A stretch of 64,000 nt of DNA from Aestuariivita sp. (GTDB taxonomy: Bacteria; Pseudomonadota; Alphaproteobacteria; Rhodobacterales; Rhodobacteraceae), in NCBI RefSeq assembly GCF_021404545.1, contig NZ_JAAWWD010000002.1, positions 1 through 64,000 on the forward strand, read 5' to 3'. Made by a program: the position numbers and the translations under genes. Positions 52,373 through 61,336 of this stretch are shown in pieces (the stretch's first letter is position 1; every line of letters begins with the position of its first letter). The notes beneath the pieces are model-generated. The model did not search any database. It was not told the DNA's origin and saw only the letters and a program-made list of their open reading frames with translations.

Positions 52373-53425
52373 ATGACCAAAAAGACCCAAGGCGGCGCCC
52401 CCAAGCGCATCAACCTCGCGCTGCAAGGCGGCGGCGCGCATGGCGCGTTCACCTGGGGCGTGCTCGATCGGCTGCTGCAAGCCGAAGAGATCGAGATTGC
52501 CGGAATATCGGGCACCTCTGCCGGGGCGCTGAACGGGGCGGCGCTGAAATCGGGTCTGCTGGCGGGCGGGCGCGACGGGGCCAGGGCCAATCTGGACTGG
52601 CTCTGGGGACAGGTCGGTGCGGCCGATGACAGTCGGCTGACGGGCTGGATGCGCGGGGTCGAGCCGTCGGTGATGGCCCAGGCGATCGAGTATTCGCTGC
52701 CCTTCTCGCTGGCCGATACCTGGTCTCGGATGGTGTCGCCCTACAGCTATGGACCGTTTTACCGCAATCCGCTGAAATCCATCGTCGACCGGTTCGATTT
52801 CGACCGGGTCTGTGCGGATCAGGGTCCGGCGCTTTTCATCTGCGCCACACGGGTGCGGACTGGCAAGATCCGGGTCTTTAAGGGTGACGAGATCTCGACC
52901 GACTCAATTCTTGCGTCCGCCTGTCTGCCGACGCTGTTTCAGGCGGTCCAGATTGACGACCCCGAGACCGGCCAGCGCGAAGCCTATTGGGATGGCGGAT
53001 ACACCGGCAACCCCGCGTTGTTTCCGCTTTTTGGATCCGGGATGTCGCGCGACATCGTGATCGTGAACATCAACCCGCTGGAACGCGATCAGATCCCCGT
53101 CACATCGCAGCAGATCCAGAACCGGATTAACGAGATCAGTTTCAACTCGTCGCTGTTTCGGGAGTTACGGGCCATTTCATTTGTGCAACGCCTGCTCGAC
53201 AGTGGCCGTCTGCAGGGGTCGGAGATGGCGCGGATCTATATTCACATGATTGCCGACGACGCACTGATGAACGATCTTTCGGTGGCAACCAAGCTGGTGC
53301 CGACAGCGCCGGTATTGCAGCGGCTCAAGGCCGCGGGACAGGCGGCGGCCGAGCAGTTTCTGGCCAATGACGCGGATCGGCTGGGAGAAGAGAGCACGGT
53401 GGATCTCAGGGCGATGTTCGACTGA
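52373..53425 (+). CDS. Patatin-like phospholipase/esterase
   Basis: A 350-residue patatin-domain hydrolase, started at ATG 52373. The oxyanion hole is LALQGGGAHGAF (about 16-27), the nucleophile Ser is in GISGTSAGALNGA (about 44-56), and the catalytic Asp is in YWDGGYTGNPALFPLF, a standard Ser-Asp dyad. The family cleaves acyl esters such as phospholipids. Downstream of bdhA it may be co-transcribed and linked to membrane or storage-lipid turnover; a role as PHB depolymerase is possible but unproven. No signal peptide is seen, so it is cytosolic. Confidence 0.92.
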   Translation: MTKKTQGGAPKRINLALQGGGAHGAFTWGVLDRLLQAEEIEIAGISGTSAGALNGAALKSGLLAGGRDGARANLDWLWGQVGAADDSRLTGWMRGVEPSVMAQAIEYSLPFSLADTWSRMVSPYSYGPFYRNPLKSIVDRFDFDRVCADQGPALFICATRVRTGKIRVFKGDEISTDSILASACLPTLFQAVQIDDPETGQREAYWDGGYTGNPALFPLFGSGMSRDIVIVNINPLERDQIPVTSQQIQNRINEISFNSSLFRELRAISFVQRLLDSGRLQGSEMARIYIHMIADDALMNDLSVATKLVPTAPVLQRLKAAGQAAAEQFLANDADRLGEESTVDLRAMFD

Positions 53426-53466
53426 GATACATGGTGTCTGTGTCGCCGCTTGGGGTATTGCGCGGC

Positions 53467-54117
53467 TCAGTCGCTGGAATGCACGAGTTCCAGCCGGGGT
53501 GGGGCGGGCGTGAACGGTATCGCGGACTCGGCGGCGCCGCTGATCGGCTCGGATACCTGCCCTGGTTCGCCATAGACCGGCTTGGCGATGTGACGCTCCA
53601 TATCCAGCCGGTAGGCATCGGCACATACTACGCCATTCAGTACCAGCGCCCCCAGGATCCGGCTGGTTCGGCCCAGATCGCAGCGCATCGGAAGCAGGAT
53701 CAGGGATCCATCCAGGGCCGGCCCCCGCTGCAACGGTTTGGCATGAACGCGCGTCTCTACGACGGCGGGGGTGTCAAAGCATTGCGCCAACGCTGCCGAT
53801 ACGTCGCGCCGGGCCGAGGTGTGGAACAGCGACGAGATCGGCATCCCGCGGACTTCCATGCCTGCGACCATCCCGATCTGCGACCCTGCGATCCGGAACC
53901 GCGCGACACCCGGCGCCACCCGTTCCAGGATAAACACATGCTCCAATACGCTTTCCAGCCCGCGCGGATCTATCTGAGTGCGGCGGGGCAGCTCACCGCC
54001 TTCGCGCAGGGCCGACCAATAGCCCTCCACGATGCGCACTGGATTACCTGAGGGACGATTGCGAAACTTGCTGATCGGTACGATCTTGTCGCTCTGCGAC
54101 AGAGGAGGAAATGTCAT
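53467..54117 (-). CDS. PAS_5-domain protein
   Basis: A 216-residue protein starting at ATG 54117 (GGGAG upstream). It contains the alphaproteobacterial PAS_5/DUF1150-neighbour type domain: IVEGYWSALREGGELPRRTQIDPRGLESVLEHVFILERVAPGVARFRIAGSQIGMVAGMEVRGMPISSLF, followed by a region with PMRCDLGRTSRILGALV. Such single-domain PAS proteins are numerous in this order and probably sense or relay a signal; no output domain is present. It is divergent from yicC across a 249-base, locally AT-rich gap. Confidence 0.8.
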   Translation of the reverse strand: MTFPPLSQSDKIVPISKFRNRPSGNPVRIVEGYWSALREGGELPRRTQIDPRGLESVLEHVFILERVAPGVARFRIAGSQIGMVAGMEVRGMPISSLFHTSARRDVSAALAQCFDTPAVVETRVHAKPLQRGPALDGSLILLPMRCDLGRTSRILGALVLNGVVCADAYRLDMERHIAKPVYGEPGQVSEPISGAAESAIPFTPAPPRLELVHSSD

Positions 54118-54366
54118 GGCACGGGCTCCCACTTGGCTCGGTGTGTCCCCGGTCGGCGGTGCTGCGGGCTCCTCGCAGCAGACCTGAACCTAGGTAACGG
54201 CAAAAATGATTACTCAGTCGTTAACATGCACAATTTTAACAAAAGGCGTGAGGATATTCAGAAGCATTGGTTAACAACCCGTTCAGGGTCCGGCTTCGGG
54301 GCCGGGGGTTGCCCTGACGCGGCCATTGGCATTAGGTGCGCACACCATCACCCCTGGGGGACGTGA

Positions 54367-55257
54367 ATGATCAAATCAATGACAGGCTTTGCCTCGGCCA
54401 AGGGCGCGCTGGCGCCGTTCAACTGGGGCTGGGAGCTGCGCGCGGTCAATGCCAAAGGGCTGGATCTGCGACTGCGCGTGCCGGACTGGATCCCCGGTCT
54501 GGAGGCGGGGTTGCGCGCACAGCTTGGCGGCGCCCTTCAGCGCGGCAGCGTCACGCTGTCGTTGCGCGTCACGAGAGAGGAAACCGGGGCCGACCTGGTG
54601 CTGAACCGGGCCACGCTGAAAGCGGTTCTCGGCGCTTTGGCGCAGGTGGAGGGCGCGGCGCAGGCCCATGGTGTGGCGCTGGCCCCCTCCAGGGGGTCCG
54701 ATCTGCTGGCCTTGCGCGGTGTGTTGGAAGCAGGCACCTCCGATGACGACACCACGGGCCTTGCCCGGACGCTGCTTGCCGAGGCCCAAGACCTGATCGC
54801 CGCCTTTGTTGCAATGCGGGCCGATGAGGGGCGTGCGCTGGACGCCATTCTGCGCGGCCAGATCGATCGGATCGCCGCGCTCGCCGACGAGGCCGCCGCC
54901 CTTGCCAAGGCCCGCAAAGACGACATGGCCGCATCCCTTGCTGCCAATCTGGCGCGGGTTATGGACAACACCGATGGCGCCGACCCCCAGCGTGTGGCCC
55001 AGGAACTGGCGATGATCGCGGTCAAGGCCGACATCACCGAGGAGATCGACCGGCTGCGCGCCCATGTGACGGCTGCGCGCGCTTTGCTGGAGGATGAGGG
55101 TGCCGTTGGCCGCAAGCTCGATTTCCTGATGCAGGAGTTCAACCGCGAGGCCAACACGCTGTGTTCCAAGTCGCAATCGACCGCGCTGACGGCGGTGGGT
55201 CTGTCGCTCAAAGCAGCGATTGACCAGATGCGCGAACAGGTTCAGAACGTCGAGTAA
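54367..55257 (+). CDS. YicC-family endoribonuclease-like protein
   Basis: A 296-residue protein starting [39 protein letters not shown], the YicC N-terminal signature, and ending in the conserved [44 protein letters not shown]. YicC proteins act as endoribonucleases that degrade sRNAs or mRNA in enterobacteria; the family is widely conserved. It is 10 bases before gmk, the usual order in alphaproteobacteria. The central part ([17 protein letters not shown]) is the variable linker. Confidence 0.92.
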   Translation: MIKSMTGFASAKGALAPFNWGWELRAVNAKGLDLRLRVPDWIPGLEAGLRAQLGGALQRGSVTLSLRVTREETGADLVLNRATLKAVLGALAQVEGAAQAHGVALAPSRGSDLLALRGVLEAGTSDDDTTGLARTLLAEAQDLIAAFVAMRADEGRALDAILRGQIDRIAALADEAAALAKARKDDMAASLAANLARVMDNTDGADPQRVAQELAMIAVKADITEEIDRLRAHVTAARALLEDEGAVGRKLDFLMQEFNREANTLCSKSQSTALTAVGLSLKAAIDQMREQVQNVE

Positions 55258-55267
55258 CGAGGGCACA

Positions 55268-55909
55268 ATGGCACATCGGCGCGGATTACTGATCATTCTC
55301 AGCTCGCCTTCCGGGGCGGGTAAATCCACCCTGGCAACCCGGCTGCGCGTCTGGGATCCGTCGATCTGCTTCTCCGTCTCCGCCACCACCCGGCCTGCGC
55401 GACCGGGAGAGACGGACGGCCAGCATTACCGCTTTACCACCGAGGCCGCGTTCAAAGCGATGGTCGCCGACGGGGATATGCTGGAGCATGCCCATGTGTT
55501 CGGAAATTTCTATGGCTCGCCCATGGCCCCGGTGCTGAGCGCGATAGAGGCCGGTCAGGACGTGCTCTTTGACATCGACTGGCAGGGCGCGCAGCAGATC
55601 CGCAATTCGGCCCTTGGCCCGCATACGCTGTCGATCTTTCTGCTGCCCCCGTCGATCGCCGAATTGCGCCGCCGGTTGGAGGGGCGCGGACAGGACGATG
55701 CCGACACCATTGCCAAGCGCATGCGCAAAAGCTGGGACGAGATCAGCCGCTGGGACGCCTATGATTTCGTTCTGGTCAACGAGGATCTGGACGCCACCGA
55801 GGCGGATCTGAAAACCATCATCACCGCCACCCGCCTGCGCCGGATCCAGCAGCCGGATCTGACCGATCACGTGCGCGCCCTTCAAGCCGAGTTCGAGGAC
55901 ATGTCATGA
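55268..55909 (+). CDS. gmk: Guanylate kinase
   Basis: A 213-residue enzyme phosphorylating GMP to GDP. The start is ATG 55268. The P-loop [10 protein letters not shown] is about 12-21, followed by [48 protein letters not shown] with the GMP-binding Tyr, Arg and Glu residues, and [14 protein letters not shown]. Length is normal for the family. It overlaps the carbonic anhydrase gene by 4 bases (ATGA), giving a yicC-gmk-gCA operon. Confidence 0.97.
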   Translation: MAHRRGLLIILSSPSGAGKSTLATRLRVWDPSICFSVSATTRPARPGETDGQHYRFTTEAAFKAMVADGDMLEHAHVFGNFYGSPMAPVLSAIEAGQDVLFDIDWQGAQQIRNSALGPHTLSIFLLPPSIAELRRRLEGRGQDDADTIAKRMRKSWDEISRWDAYDFVLVNEDLDATEADLKTIITATRLRRIQQPDLTDHVRALQAEFEDMS

Positions 55910-56427
55910 CCATCTACGCCCTGGGAAACAAAACCCCGCAAATCCATCCCGATACATGGGTCGCCCCCGATGCCAACCTGATCGGGCAGGTGGTGCTGGA
56001 GGAGGGCGCCTCGGTCTGGTTCGGCGCCACGATCCGGGCCGATCACGAAGAGATCCGCATCGGGCGCGGATCGAACGTGCAGGAAAACACGGTGATGCAT
56101 ATCGATGCGGGCTTTCCCCTGACCATCGGTGAAGGCTGCACCATCGGGCACAAGGTCATGCTGCATGGCTGCACGATCGGGGATAACTCCCTGATCGGGA
56201 TGGGCGCCACGGTGCTGAACGGCGCCCGGATCGGCAAGAACTGTCTGATCGGCGCGGGCGCCCTGATCACCGAAAACAAGGTCATCCCCGATGGCAGCCT
56301 GGTGATGGGCGCACCGGGCAAGGTGGTCCGCGAACTGGATGAGAAAGCCTTTGCCATGCTCAAGGCCAGCGCGCAGCATTATCAGGAGAATATGCGCACC
56401 TTCCGCGACGGGCTGACGGAGGTCTGA
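55906..56427 (+). CDS. Gamma-class carbonic anhydrase-like protein
   Basis: A 173-residue left-handed beta-helix protein built of hexapeptide repeats ([LIV]GxxxxI type), as in [31 protein letters not shown] and the repeats after it. The three metal-binding His of gamma carbonic anhydrases correspond to the His of TVMHID and to both His in [15 protein letters not shown]. The family (YrdA/PaaY-like) is trimeric; activity as carbonic anhydrase or thioesterase varies. It is translationally coupled to gmk. Confidence 0.88.
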   Translation: MTIYALGNKTPQIHPDTWVAPDANLIGQVVLEEGASVWFGATIRADHEEIRIGRGSNVQENTVMHIDAGFPLTIGEGCTIGHKVMLHGCTIGDNSLIGMGATVLNGARIGKNCLIGAGALITENKVIPDGSLVMGAPGKVVRELDEKAFAMLKASAQHYQENMRTFRDGLTEV

Positions 56428-56430
56428 CAG

Positions 56431-56754
56431 ATGCCGCATGCCGAACTGAAATACTCCGCCGATCTTGATATCGACCCCAAGGCGCTTCTCATGGGGATCG
56501 AGGCGATCCTCCAAAGGCACGACCCAGGCTCTGGCGATTGCAAGGGCCGGGCGTATCCTGCACCCGTCAGCCATCACGCGAACATGATCGTCGAGATTTC
56601 CCTGTTGCCCAAAGCGCACCGGGATGAGGCGTTCATGACTGCCTTGCGGGAGGATCTGGCGGCCTACCTGCGAGAGGTTTTGCCAAACGGCATTTGGATG
56701 TCGCTGCACATCCGGTTCAGCACACTGCACTACGTAACCGAGGTTCTGGAATGA
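56431..56754 (+). CDS. 5-carboxymethyl-2-hydroxymuconate isomerase (CHMI)-like tautomerase
   Basis: A 107-residue protein, MPHAELKYSADLDIDPKALLMGIEAI..., with Pro directly after Met, the catalytic base of the tautomerase/CHMI fold. The stretch PVSHHANMIVEISLLPKAHRDEAFMTALREDLAAYLREVLPN fits the CHMI family used in homoprotocatechuate breakdown, but no other genes of that pathway are near. It may be a general tautomerase here. It lies 3 bases after the carbonic anhydrase gene and overlaps the PLP enzyme by 4 bases, so it belongs to the same operon. Confidence 0.8.
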   Translation: MPHAELKYSADLDIDPKALLMGIEAILQRHDPGSGDCKGRAYPAPVSHHANMIVEISLLPKAHRDEAFMTALREDLAAYLREVLPNGIWMSLHIRFSTLHYVTEVLE

Positions 56755-57932
56755 AGAATGACCGCGGCTCGCTGATCCGCCCCGATCCTTTACCGGACAG
56801 TGCCAGCGCGCCGGTCGTCACGCCACTGTCGCCTTCGGTCGTCTATTCCAGCGACACGCCCGATGCGCTGGACGCGCAGTATGAAGGGCGCGTGCAGGGG
56901 TATACCTATGCCCGCGAAGGCCACCCCAATGCCGATGTTGTCGCCCGCCGGATGGATAGGCTCGAAGGGGTCGAGGGCGGCATCGTCACAGGCTCCGGCA
57001 TGGCCGCTGTCAGTGCGGTTCTGCTGGGTCTTTTGAAGACCGGAGATCACGTGATCGGCGGCAATCAGCTTTACGGCCGCTCCCTGCGGCTGATGGCCGA
57101 GGATCTGCCCCGGATGGGGATCACCACGACGCTGGCCGATCCCGGTGATATGGCCGCCGTGGCCGCCGCGATCCGGCCCGAGACGCGGATGATCTTGATG
57201 GAGGTCGTGTCGAACCCGACCCTGCGGCTGGCCGACATCGCGGGGATCGCGGCTCTGTCGCGCGACAAGGATCTGCTTTTCGTCGTCGACAACACCTTTA
57301 CCACGCCGCGCGGGTTCCGCCCGATGGAGTGGGGGGCCGATATCGTGATCCAGTCGCTGACCAAACTGCTGGCCGGGCATTCCGACGTCACGCTGGGCTA
57401 TGTCGCGGCGCGCGATCCCGCACTCAATGACCGGATGCGGGTCTTCGCTGTGACCACGGGCCTCACGCCCAGCCCGTTCGATTGCTGGCTGGCCGAGCGT
57501 GGCATGCTGACCTTTGAGCTGCGATATGATCGCGCGCAGGCGACCGCGGCGGTGCTGGCCGATCATCTGGCGGGGCTGCCGGGTGTGAACCAGGTGCTCT
57601 ATCCTGGGCGGGACGATCATCCCGATCACGCGCTGGCCAGCACCCTGCTGGGACCGAACCCGGGCAATATGGTCAGTTTCGTTCTGAACGGGGATCGGGC
57701 GCAGGCCAATGCCTTTACCCGCGCCGCGCGCGGTCTCAGCTTTGCGCCGACACTGGGCGATGTGGGCACCACCCTGTCGCACCCCGCCTCATCGTCGCAC
57801 CGTGCGCTCAGCGCACAGGCGCGGGCGGATCTTGGTATCACCGAAGGGTTCTTTCGCGTCTCGGTCGGGCTGGAGGATCCGCAGACCCTGACGGAGGTCT
57901 TTGGCGCCGCCGTGGCAGAGGCAACCGGATAG
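56751..57932 (+). CDS. Cys/Met-metabolism PLP enzyme (cystathionine gamma-synthase/lyase family)
   Basis: A 393-residue fold-type I PLP enzyme, ATG 56751 overlapping the previous stop. The YTYAREGHPNADVVARRMDRLEG block, GSGMAAVSAVLLGLLKTGDHVI, PLP-ring Asp180 in VVDNTFTTP, and the PLP Lys205 in QSLTKLLAGHSDV are as expected. The C-terminal SFAPTLGDVGTTLSHPASSSHRAL has the Ser and Arg that bind the substrate carboxylate. The exact reaction among cystathionine gamma-synthase, gamma-lyase or methionine gamma-lyase cannot be decided from sequence. It ends 4 bases before phoR. Confidence 0.9.
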   Translation: MKNDRGSLIRPDPLPDSASAPVVTPLSPSVVYSSDTPDALDAQYEGRVQGYTYAREGHPNADVVARRMDRLEGVEGGIVTGSGMAAVSAVLLGLLKTGDHVIGGNQLYGRSLRLMAEDLPRMGITTTLADPGDMAAVAAAIRPETRMILMEVVSNPTLRLADIAGIAALSRDKDLLFVVDNTFTTPRGFRPMEWGADIVIQSLTKLLAGHSDVTLGYVAARDPALNDRMRVFAVTTGLTPSPFDCWLAERGMLTFELRYDRAQATAAVLADHLAGLPGVNQVLYPGRDDHPDHALASTLLGPNPGNMVSFVLNGDRAQANAFTRAARGLSFAPTLGDVGTTLSHPASSSHRALSAQARADLGITEGFFRVSVGLEDPQTLTEVFGAAVAEATG

Positions 57933-57936
57933 CCCG

Positions 57937-58980
57937 ATGAGCGATCTGATCGATGCCGCCCTCAGCGCCGTACCGCTGCCTGCGCTGTTGGTTGATCAGA
58001 CCCAACGCATCGTGGCCGCCAATGCGGATGCGCAAACCCTGCTGGGCCCGCAGATCGAGACCCGGCATTTCGCCACCATCCTGCGCCAGCCCCCGATCCT
58101 GGAGACAATTGAGCAATGCCTGGGCGACCGATTGCCGCGCAACTCGCAATACCTGGCCAATGACGGCGCGCAGGATATCACCTTTGATGTGGCCTGCCGG
58201 TTCGTGCCGGGGGTGGGCGCACGCGAGGCAGGCGGCGTTCTGATCAGCTTTCTGGACGTCACCCATGTGGAGCAGGCCGGCCAGATGCGCCGCGATTTCG
58301 TGGCCAATGTCAGCCATGAATTGCGCACCCCCCTGACCGCGCTGATGGGCTTTATCGAGACATTGCGCGGCCCGGCCCGCGATGATCCGGAAGCCCGCGC
58401 GCGGTTCTTGAACATCATGGAGGGCGAGGCCAGCCGGATGAACCGTCTGGTGGGCGATCTGCTCTCGCTCAGCCGTGTCGAAGGCGACGAGCGTGTCCGG
58501 CCCAAGGGCAAGGTCGATCTGATGGCGCATCTGCGCTCGACCTTGCATTCGCTGCGCCCCCTGGCGGATGAGGCCGGGGTGGCGATGATCCTGCCCGAGG
58601 AGGACCGTCCGGTGATGATCCCCGGCGATGGTGATCAGCTCCAGCAGGTTTTTACGAACCTGGTCGAAAACGCGATCAAATACGGCAATCGCGGTGGCGA
58701 GGTGCGCCTGACCCTGTCGGAGTTCGACCGCGACGGGGCGTTGCGTGGCCCGTCTGTGCGGGTGCAGGTCACCGATGACGGGCCGGGCATCGACCCGGTG
58801 CATCTGCCGCGCCTGACCGAGCGGTTCTATCGCGCCGACAGCCACCGCTCGCGCGAGCTGGGCGGAACCGGGCTGGGCCTGGCGATTGTCAAACATATCG
58901 TGAACCGGCATCGGGGTCGGCTTCGGGTCAGCAGCGAGCTGGGCGAAGGGTCAACCTTTACCGTCATACTGCCGAAGTAA
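57937..58980 (+). CDS. phoR: Phosphate regulon sensor kinase PhoR, soluble form
   Basis: A 347-residue histidine kinase. The N-terminal PAS-like domain (1-110) precedes the H-box FVANVSHELRTPLTALMGF with phospho-acceptor His127. The N-box is VFTNLVENAIKYGN, the G boxes are VTDDGPGIDP and GGTGLGLAIVKHIVNRH. No transmembrane segment is visible at the N-terminus, unlike enteric PhoR, as reported for alphaproteobacterial versions. It would phosphorylate PhoB, but no phoB gene is adjacent. In most relatives pstS, pstC and pstA follow; here pstB comes next. Confidence 0.9.
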   Translation: MSDLIDAALSAVPLPALLVDQTQRIVAANADAQTLLGPQIETRHFATILRQPPILETIEQCLGDRLPRNSQYLANDGAQDITFDVACRFVPGVGAREAGGVLISFLDVTHVEQAGQMRRDFVANVSHELRTPLTALMGFIETLRGPARDDPEARARFLNIMEGEASRMNRLVGDLLSLSRVEGDERVRPKGKVDLMAHLRSTLHSLRPLADEAGVAMILPEEDRPVMIPGDGDQLQQVFTNLVENAIKYGNRGGEVRLTLSEFDRDGALRGPSVRVQVTDDGPGIDPVHLPRLTERFYRADSHRSRELGGTGLGLAIVKHIVNRHRGRLRVSSELGEGSTFTVILPK

Positions 58981-59057
58981 TGCCGCTCTATTAGGCTTGG
59001 AAGATCCCGGCCGGACCCTTAGGTTGGTACGACGCCGGAGCATGAGGGAGAACTGGC

Positions 59058-59567
59058 ATGGATGCCGCGCGACAGATCGATGAACATACCGCGCAGGCCG
59101 AGGTCAAGGTCAGCGCCCGCGATGTTCAGGTGTATTACGGCGCGACCCATGCCATCAAGGATGTGAGCGTCGACATCGCCGATAAGACGGTGACGGCCTT
59201 CATTGGTCCTTCGGGCTGCGGCAAGTCGACTTTCCTGCGCTGTATCAACAGGATGAATGACACAATTGATGTTGCCCGGATCGAAGGGGACATCCTGCTG
59301 GACGGCGAGGATATCTACGACCCCGCCGTCGATCCGGTGCAGCTGCGCGCCCGCGTCGGCATGGTCTTTCAGAAACCCAACCCGTTTCCGAAATCCAAAA
59401 AAAAATGGCCCCCCCGCACAACATTCTTTTTGCAGGGCGCACGGGTGTCGCAGAAAACCGCGTTCTTCCATCTGGGCAATCTGGTGGAATATGGTGATAC
59501 CGGTCAGATCTTCACAAACCCCCAGGACCCGCGCACCGAAAGCTATATCACCGGGCGGATCGGATAG
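59058..59567 (+). pseudogene. pstB: Phosphate import ATPase PstB with its central third missing
   Basis: The frame encodes 169 residues, against about 250 in normal PstB. The N-terminal part is convincing: [23 protein letters not shown], Walker [11 protein letters not shown] (49-58) and [11 protein letters not shown] with the Q-loop. After residue 113 it reads [15 protein letters not shown], then resumes with [28 protein letters not shown], the PstB C-terminus. The ABC signature, Walker B and H-loop are absent, so it cannot hydrolyse ATP as written. The junction (59395-59441) has A9, C7 and T5 runs, so either a true deletion or a sequence error is possible. It stays in frame. Confidence 0.8.
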
Positions 59568-59578
59568 GAGACTGAACA

Positions 59579-60292
59579 ATGCCGGATCAACATATCCAAT
59601 CCGCCTTTGACCGCGATCTCGAAGATATCCAGGCCAATATCATGAAAATGGGCGGTTTGGTCGAAGAGGCCATCCGCCAGGGCGCGCTGTCACTCGCGAC
59701 GCGGGACGAGGATCTGGCCGAGACCGTGCGCCGCGGCGACGAGGCCATCGACACGCTGGAGGATCTCATCAACGAGGACGCCGCCCGTGTGATTGCGCTG
59801 CGCGCGCCCACCGCGGTGGATCTGAGACTGGTGCTGAGCGTGATGAAGATCAGCGGCAATCTGGAACGCATCGGCGACTATGCCAAGAATATGGCCAAGC
59901 GTACCACGGTCCTGGCTCAAATGCGGCCTGTGGACGAAAACGCCATTGCTCTCAAAAGGATGGCGCGAGAAGTTGAACTGATGCTTAAAGATGCGCTGGA
60001 TGCCTATGTGCAGCGGGATGCGGATTTCGCCGAAGATATCATCGAACGCGATCGCGAAGTCGATCAGATGTACAACGCTCTGTTCCGCGAATACCTCACC
60101 TTCATGATGGAGGATCCGCGCAACATCACCGCCTGCATGCATCTGCATTTCATTGCCAAGAATATCGAGCGGATGGGCGATCACGTCACCTCCATCGCCG
60201 AACAGGTGGTCTATCTGGTCACCGGTGAGCGGCCCGATGAAAACCGACCCAAGGCAGACCGCACCTCGACCGAGCGGGTGCGCAAGATCTAG
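59579..60292 (+). CDS. phoU: Phosphate-transport regulator PhoU
   Basis: A 237-residue all-helical protein with the two PhoU repeats: FDRDLEDIQANIMKMGGLVEEAIRQGALSLATRDEDLAETVRRGDEAIDTLEDLINEDAARVIALRAPTAVDLRLVLSVMKISGNLERIGDYAKNMAKR, then the second with FAEDIIERDREVDQMYNALFREYLTFMMEDPRNITACMHLHFIAKNIERMGDHVTSIAEQVVYLVTG. The E-R-I/M-G-D metal-binding motifs (NLERIGDYAKNMAKR and NIERMGDHVTSIAEQ) are intact. It normally restrains PhoR and the Pst transporter when phosphate is plentiful. It starts 11 bases after the pstB stop. The next gene is on the opposite strand, so phoB is not in its usual place. Confidence 0.95.
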   Translation: MPDQHIQSAFDRDLEDIQANIMKMGGLVEEAIRQGALSLATRDEDLAETVRRGDEAIDTLEDLINEDAARVIALRAPTAVDLRLVLSVMKISGNLERIGDYAKNMAKRTTVLAQMRPVDENAIALKRMAREVELMLKDALDAYVQRDADFAEDIIERDREVDQMYNALFREYLTFMMEDPRNITACMHLHFIAKNIERMGDHVTSIAEQVVYLVTGERPDENRPKADRTSTERVRKI

Positions 60293-61194
60293 CGGGGCAA
60301 AGGGTCTTCGGGCTGGGCCTGTCCGGCCAACCAGTCGCGAAAGGCGCGCAGGGCTAGATCGGCGCCGCGTTCGCGGGGCCAGACCAGGTAATAGGCGCCG
60401 CGCGCCTCGGCGCCCGGCCCGAACGGGGCGGCGAGCCGTCCGGTCGCCAGGTCCTGCTCGGCCAGGTAATCGGGCAGAAGAGCCACGCCCAGCCCGTGCA
60501 GCGCCGCCTGCACAATTGTTGAGTATTGATCATAGATGGTGCCCGACAGGGGCAGGTCCGCCGTGACCTCTTGCGCCGCCAGCCAATCGGCCCAGGCGTC
60601 GGGGCGCGTCTGGATATGCATCAACGGAAATGCCAGCACTTCGGCCGCTTCCGCCGCTTCGCTGCGCAGGTCCGGGGCGCAGACCGGGATCATCCGTTCA
60701 TGACGCAAGAGCAGCCTGTCCGTGCCGGGCCACTCCGCATCGCCATAATGCAATGCGGCATCATAGCTGTGCGAGGCGAAATTGAACGGTACGAGCTCGG
60801 TGCCCATATTTACGGTGATATCCGGGTGTTGCCGCGCGAAATCCGGCAGTCGCGGCATCAGCCAGCGCATCCCGAACGCAGGCAATATGGCAAGGTTCAG
60901 CCTGCCGCCCGCAGGCCGGGCTTGCAGCCGCAGCGACGCCTGGGCGATCTGGTGCAGGGCCTGCCGGATCTCGGCGGCATAGGCGCGCGCGGGGTCCGAC
61001 AGGGCCAGACGTTTGCTGTCGCGCAGCACCATGGGCGTGCCCATCTGCCGCTCCAGCGCCTGCAACTGTCGGCTCACCGCGCCTTGGGTCAGCGACAGCT
61101 CCTGTGCGGCGGCAGAGGCGCTGCCCAAACGGTCCAGCGCTTCGAGCGCGCGCAAGGACGCGATGGAGGGAAGGAAGCGGCGCGGCGTCATCAT
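60289..61194 (-). CDS. LysR-family regulator, GcvA-like
   Basis: A 301-residue regulator. The N-terminal winged helix is PSIASLRALEALDRLGSASAAAQELSLTQGAVSRQLQALERQMGTPMVLRDSKRLALSDPARAY (about 10-72), and the C-terminal periplasmic-binding-like domain includes the Ile/Tyr-rich effector pocket (GTIYDQYSTIVQAALHGLGVALLPDYLAEQDL). The GcvA subgroup often controls amino-acid or acyl-CoA dehydrogenases placed divergently. Here gcdH starts 143 bases away on the other strand, so it is the likely target. Confidence 0.9.
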   Translation of the reverse strand: MMTPRRFLPSIASLRALEALDRLGSASAAAQELSLTQGAVSRQLQALERQMGTPMVLRDSKRLALSDPARAYAAEIRQALHQIAQASLRLQARPAGGRLNLAILPAFGMRWLMPRLPDFARQHPDITVNMGTELVPFNFASHSYDAALHYGDAEWPGTDRLLLRHERMIPVCAPDLRSEAAEAAEVLAFPLMHIQTRPDAWADWLAAQEVTADLPLSGTIYDQYSTIVQAALHGLGVALLPDYLAEQDLATGRLAAPFGPGAEARGAYYLVWPRERGADLALRAFRDWLAGQAQPEDPLPR

Positions 61195-61336
61195 CTATGC
61201 GCTTTTGTCATAGGTGGGCGAGAAAGTCTCGGTGTTTTTTGGGAGGAGGTTGATATATGCAAGAACGCAAATGTCCGTGTTGCCCCTCCGGTCTGGACTG
61301 GTGCGGCACAAACAACCCCACAGGAGGGAGCGAGAG

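Noticed and set aside
54200-54260. TTAA-rich stretch upstream of yicC as a CtrA site
   Set aside because: The two TTAA boxes are 11 bases apart, not the 7 expected for the CtrA consensus.
56431-56754. Homoprotocatechuate (hpa) pathway inferred from the CHMI-like gene
   Set aside because: No other hpa gene is near. The gene sits in a conserved housekeeping operon, so a pathway claim is unsupported.
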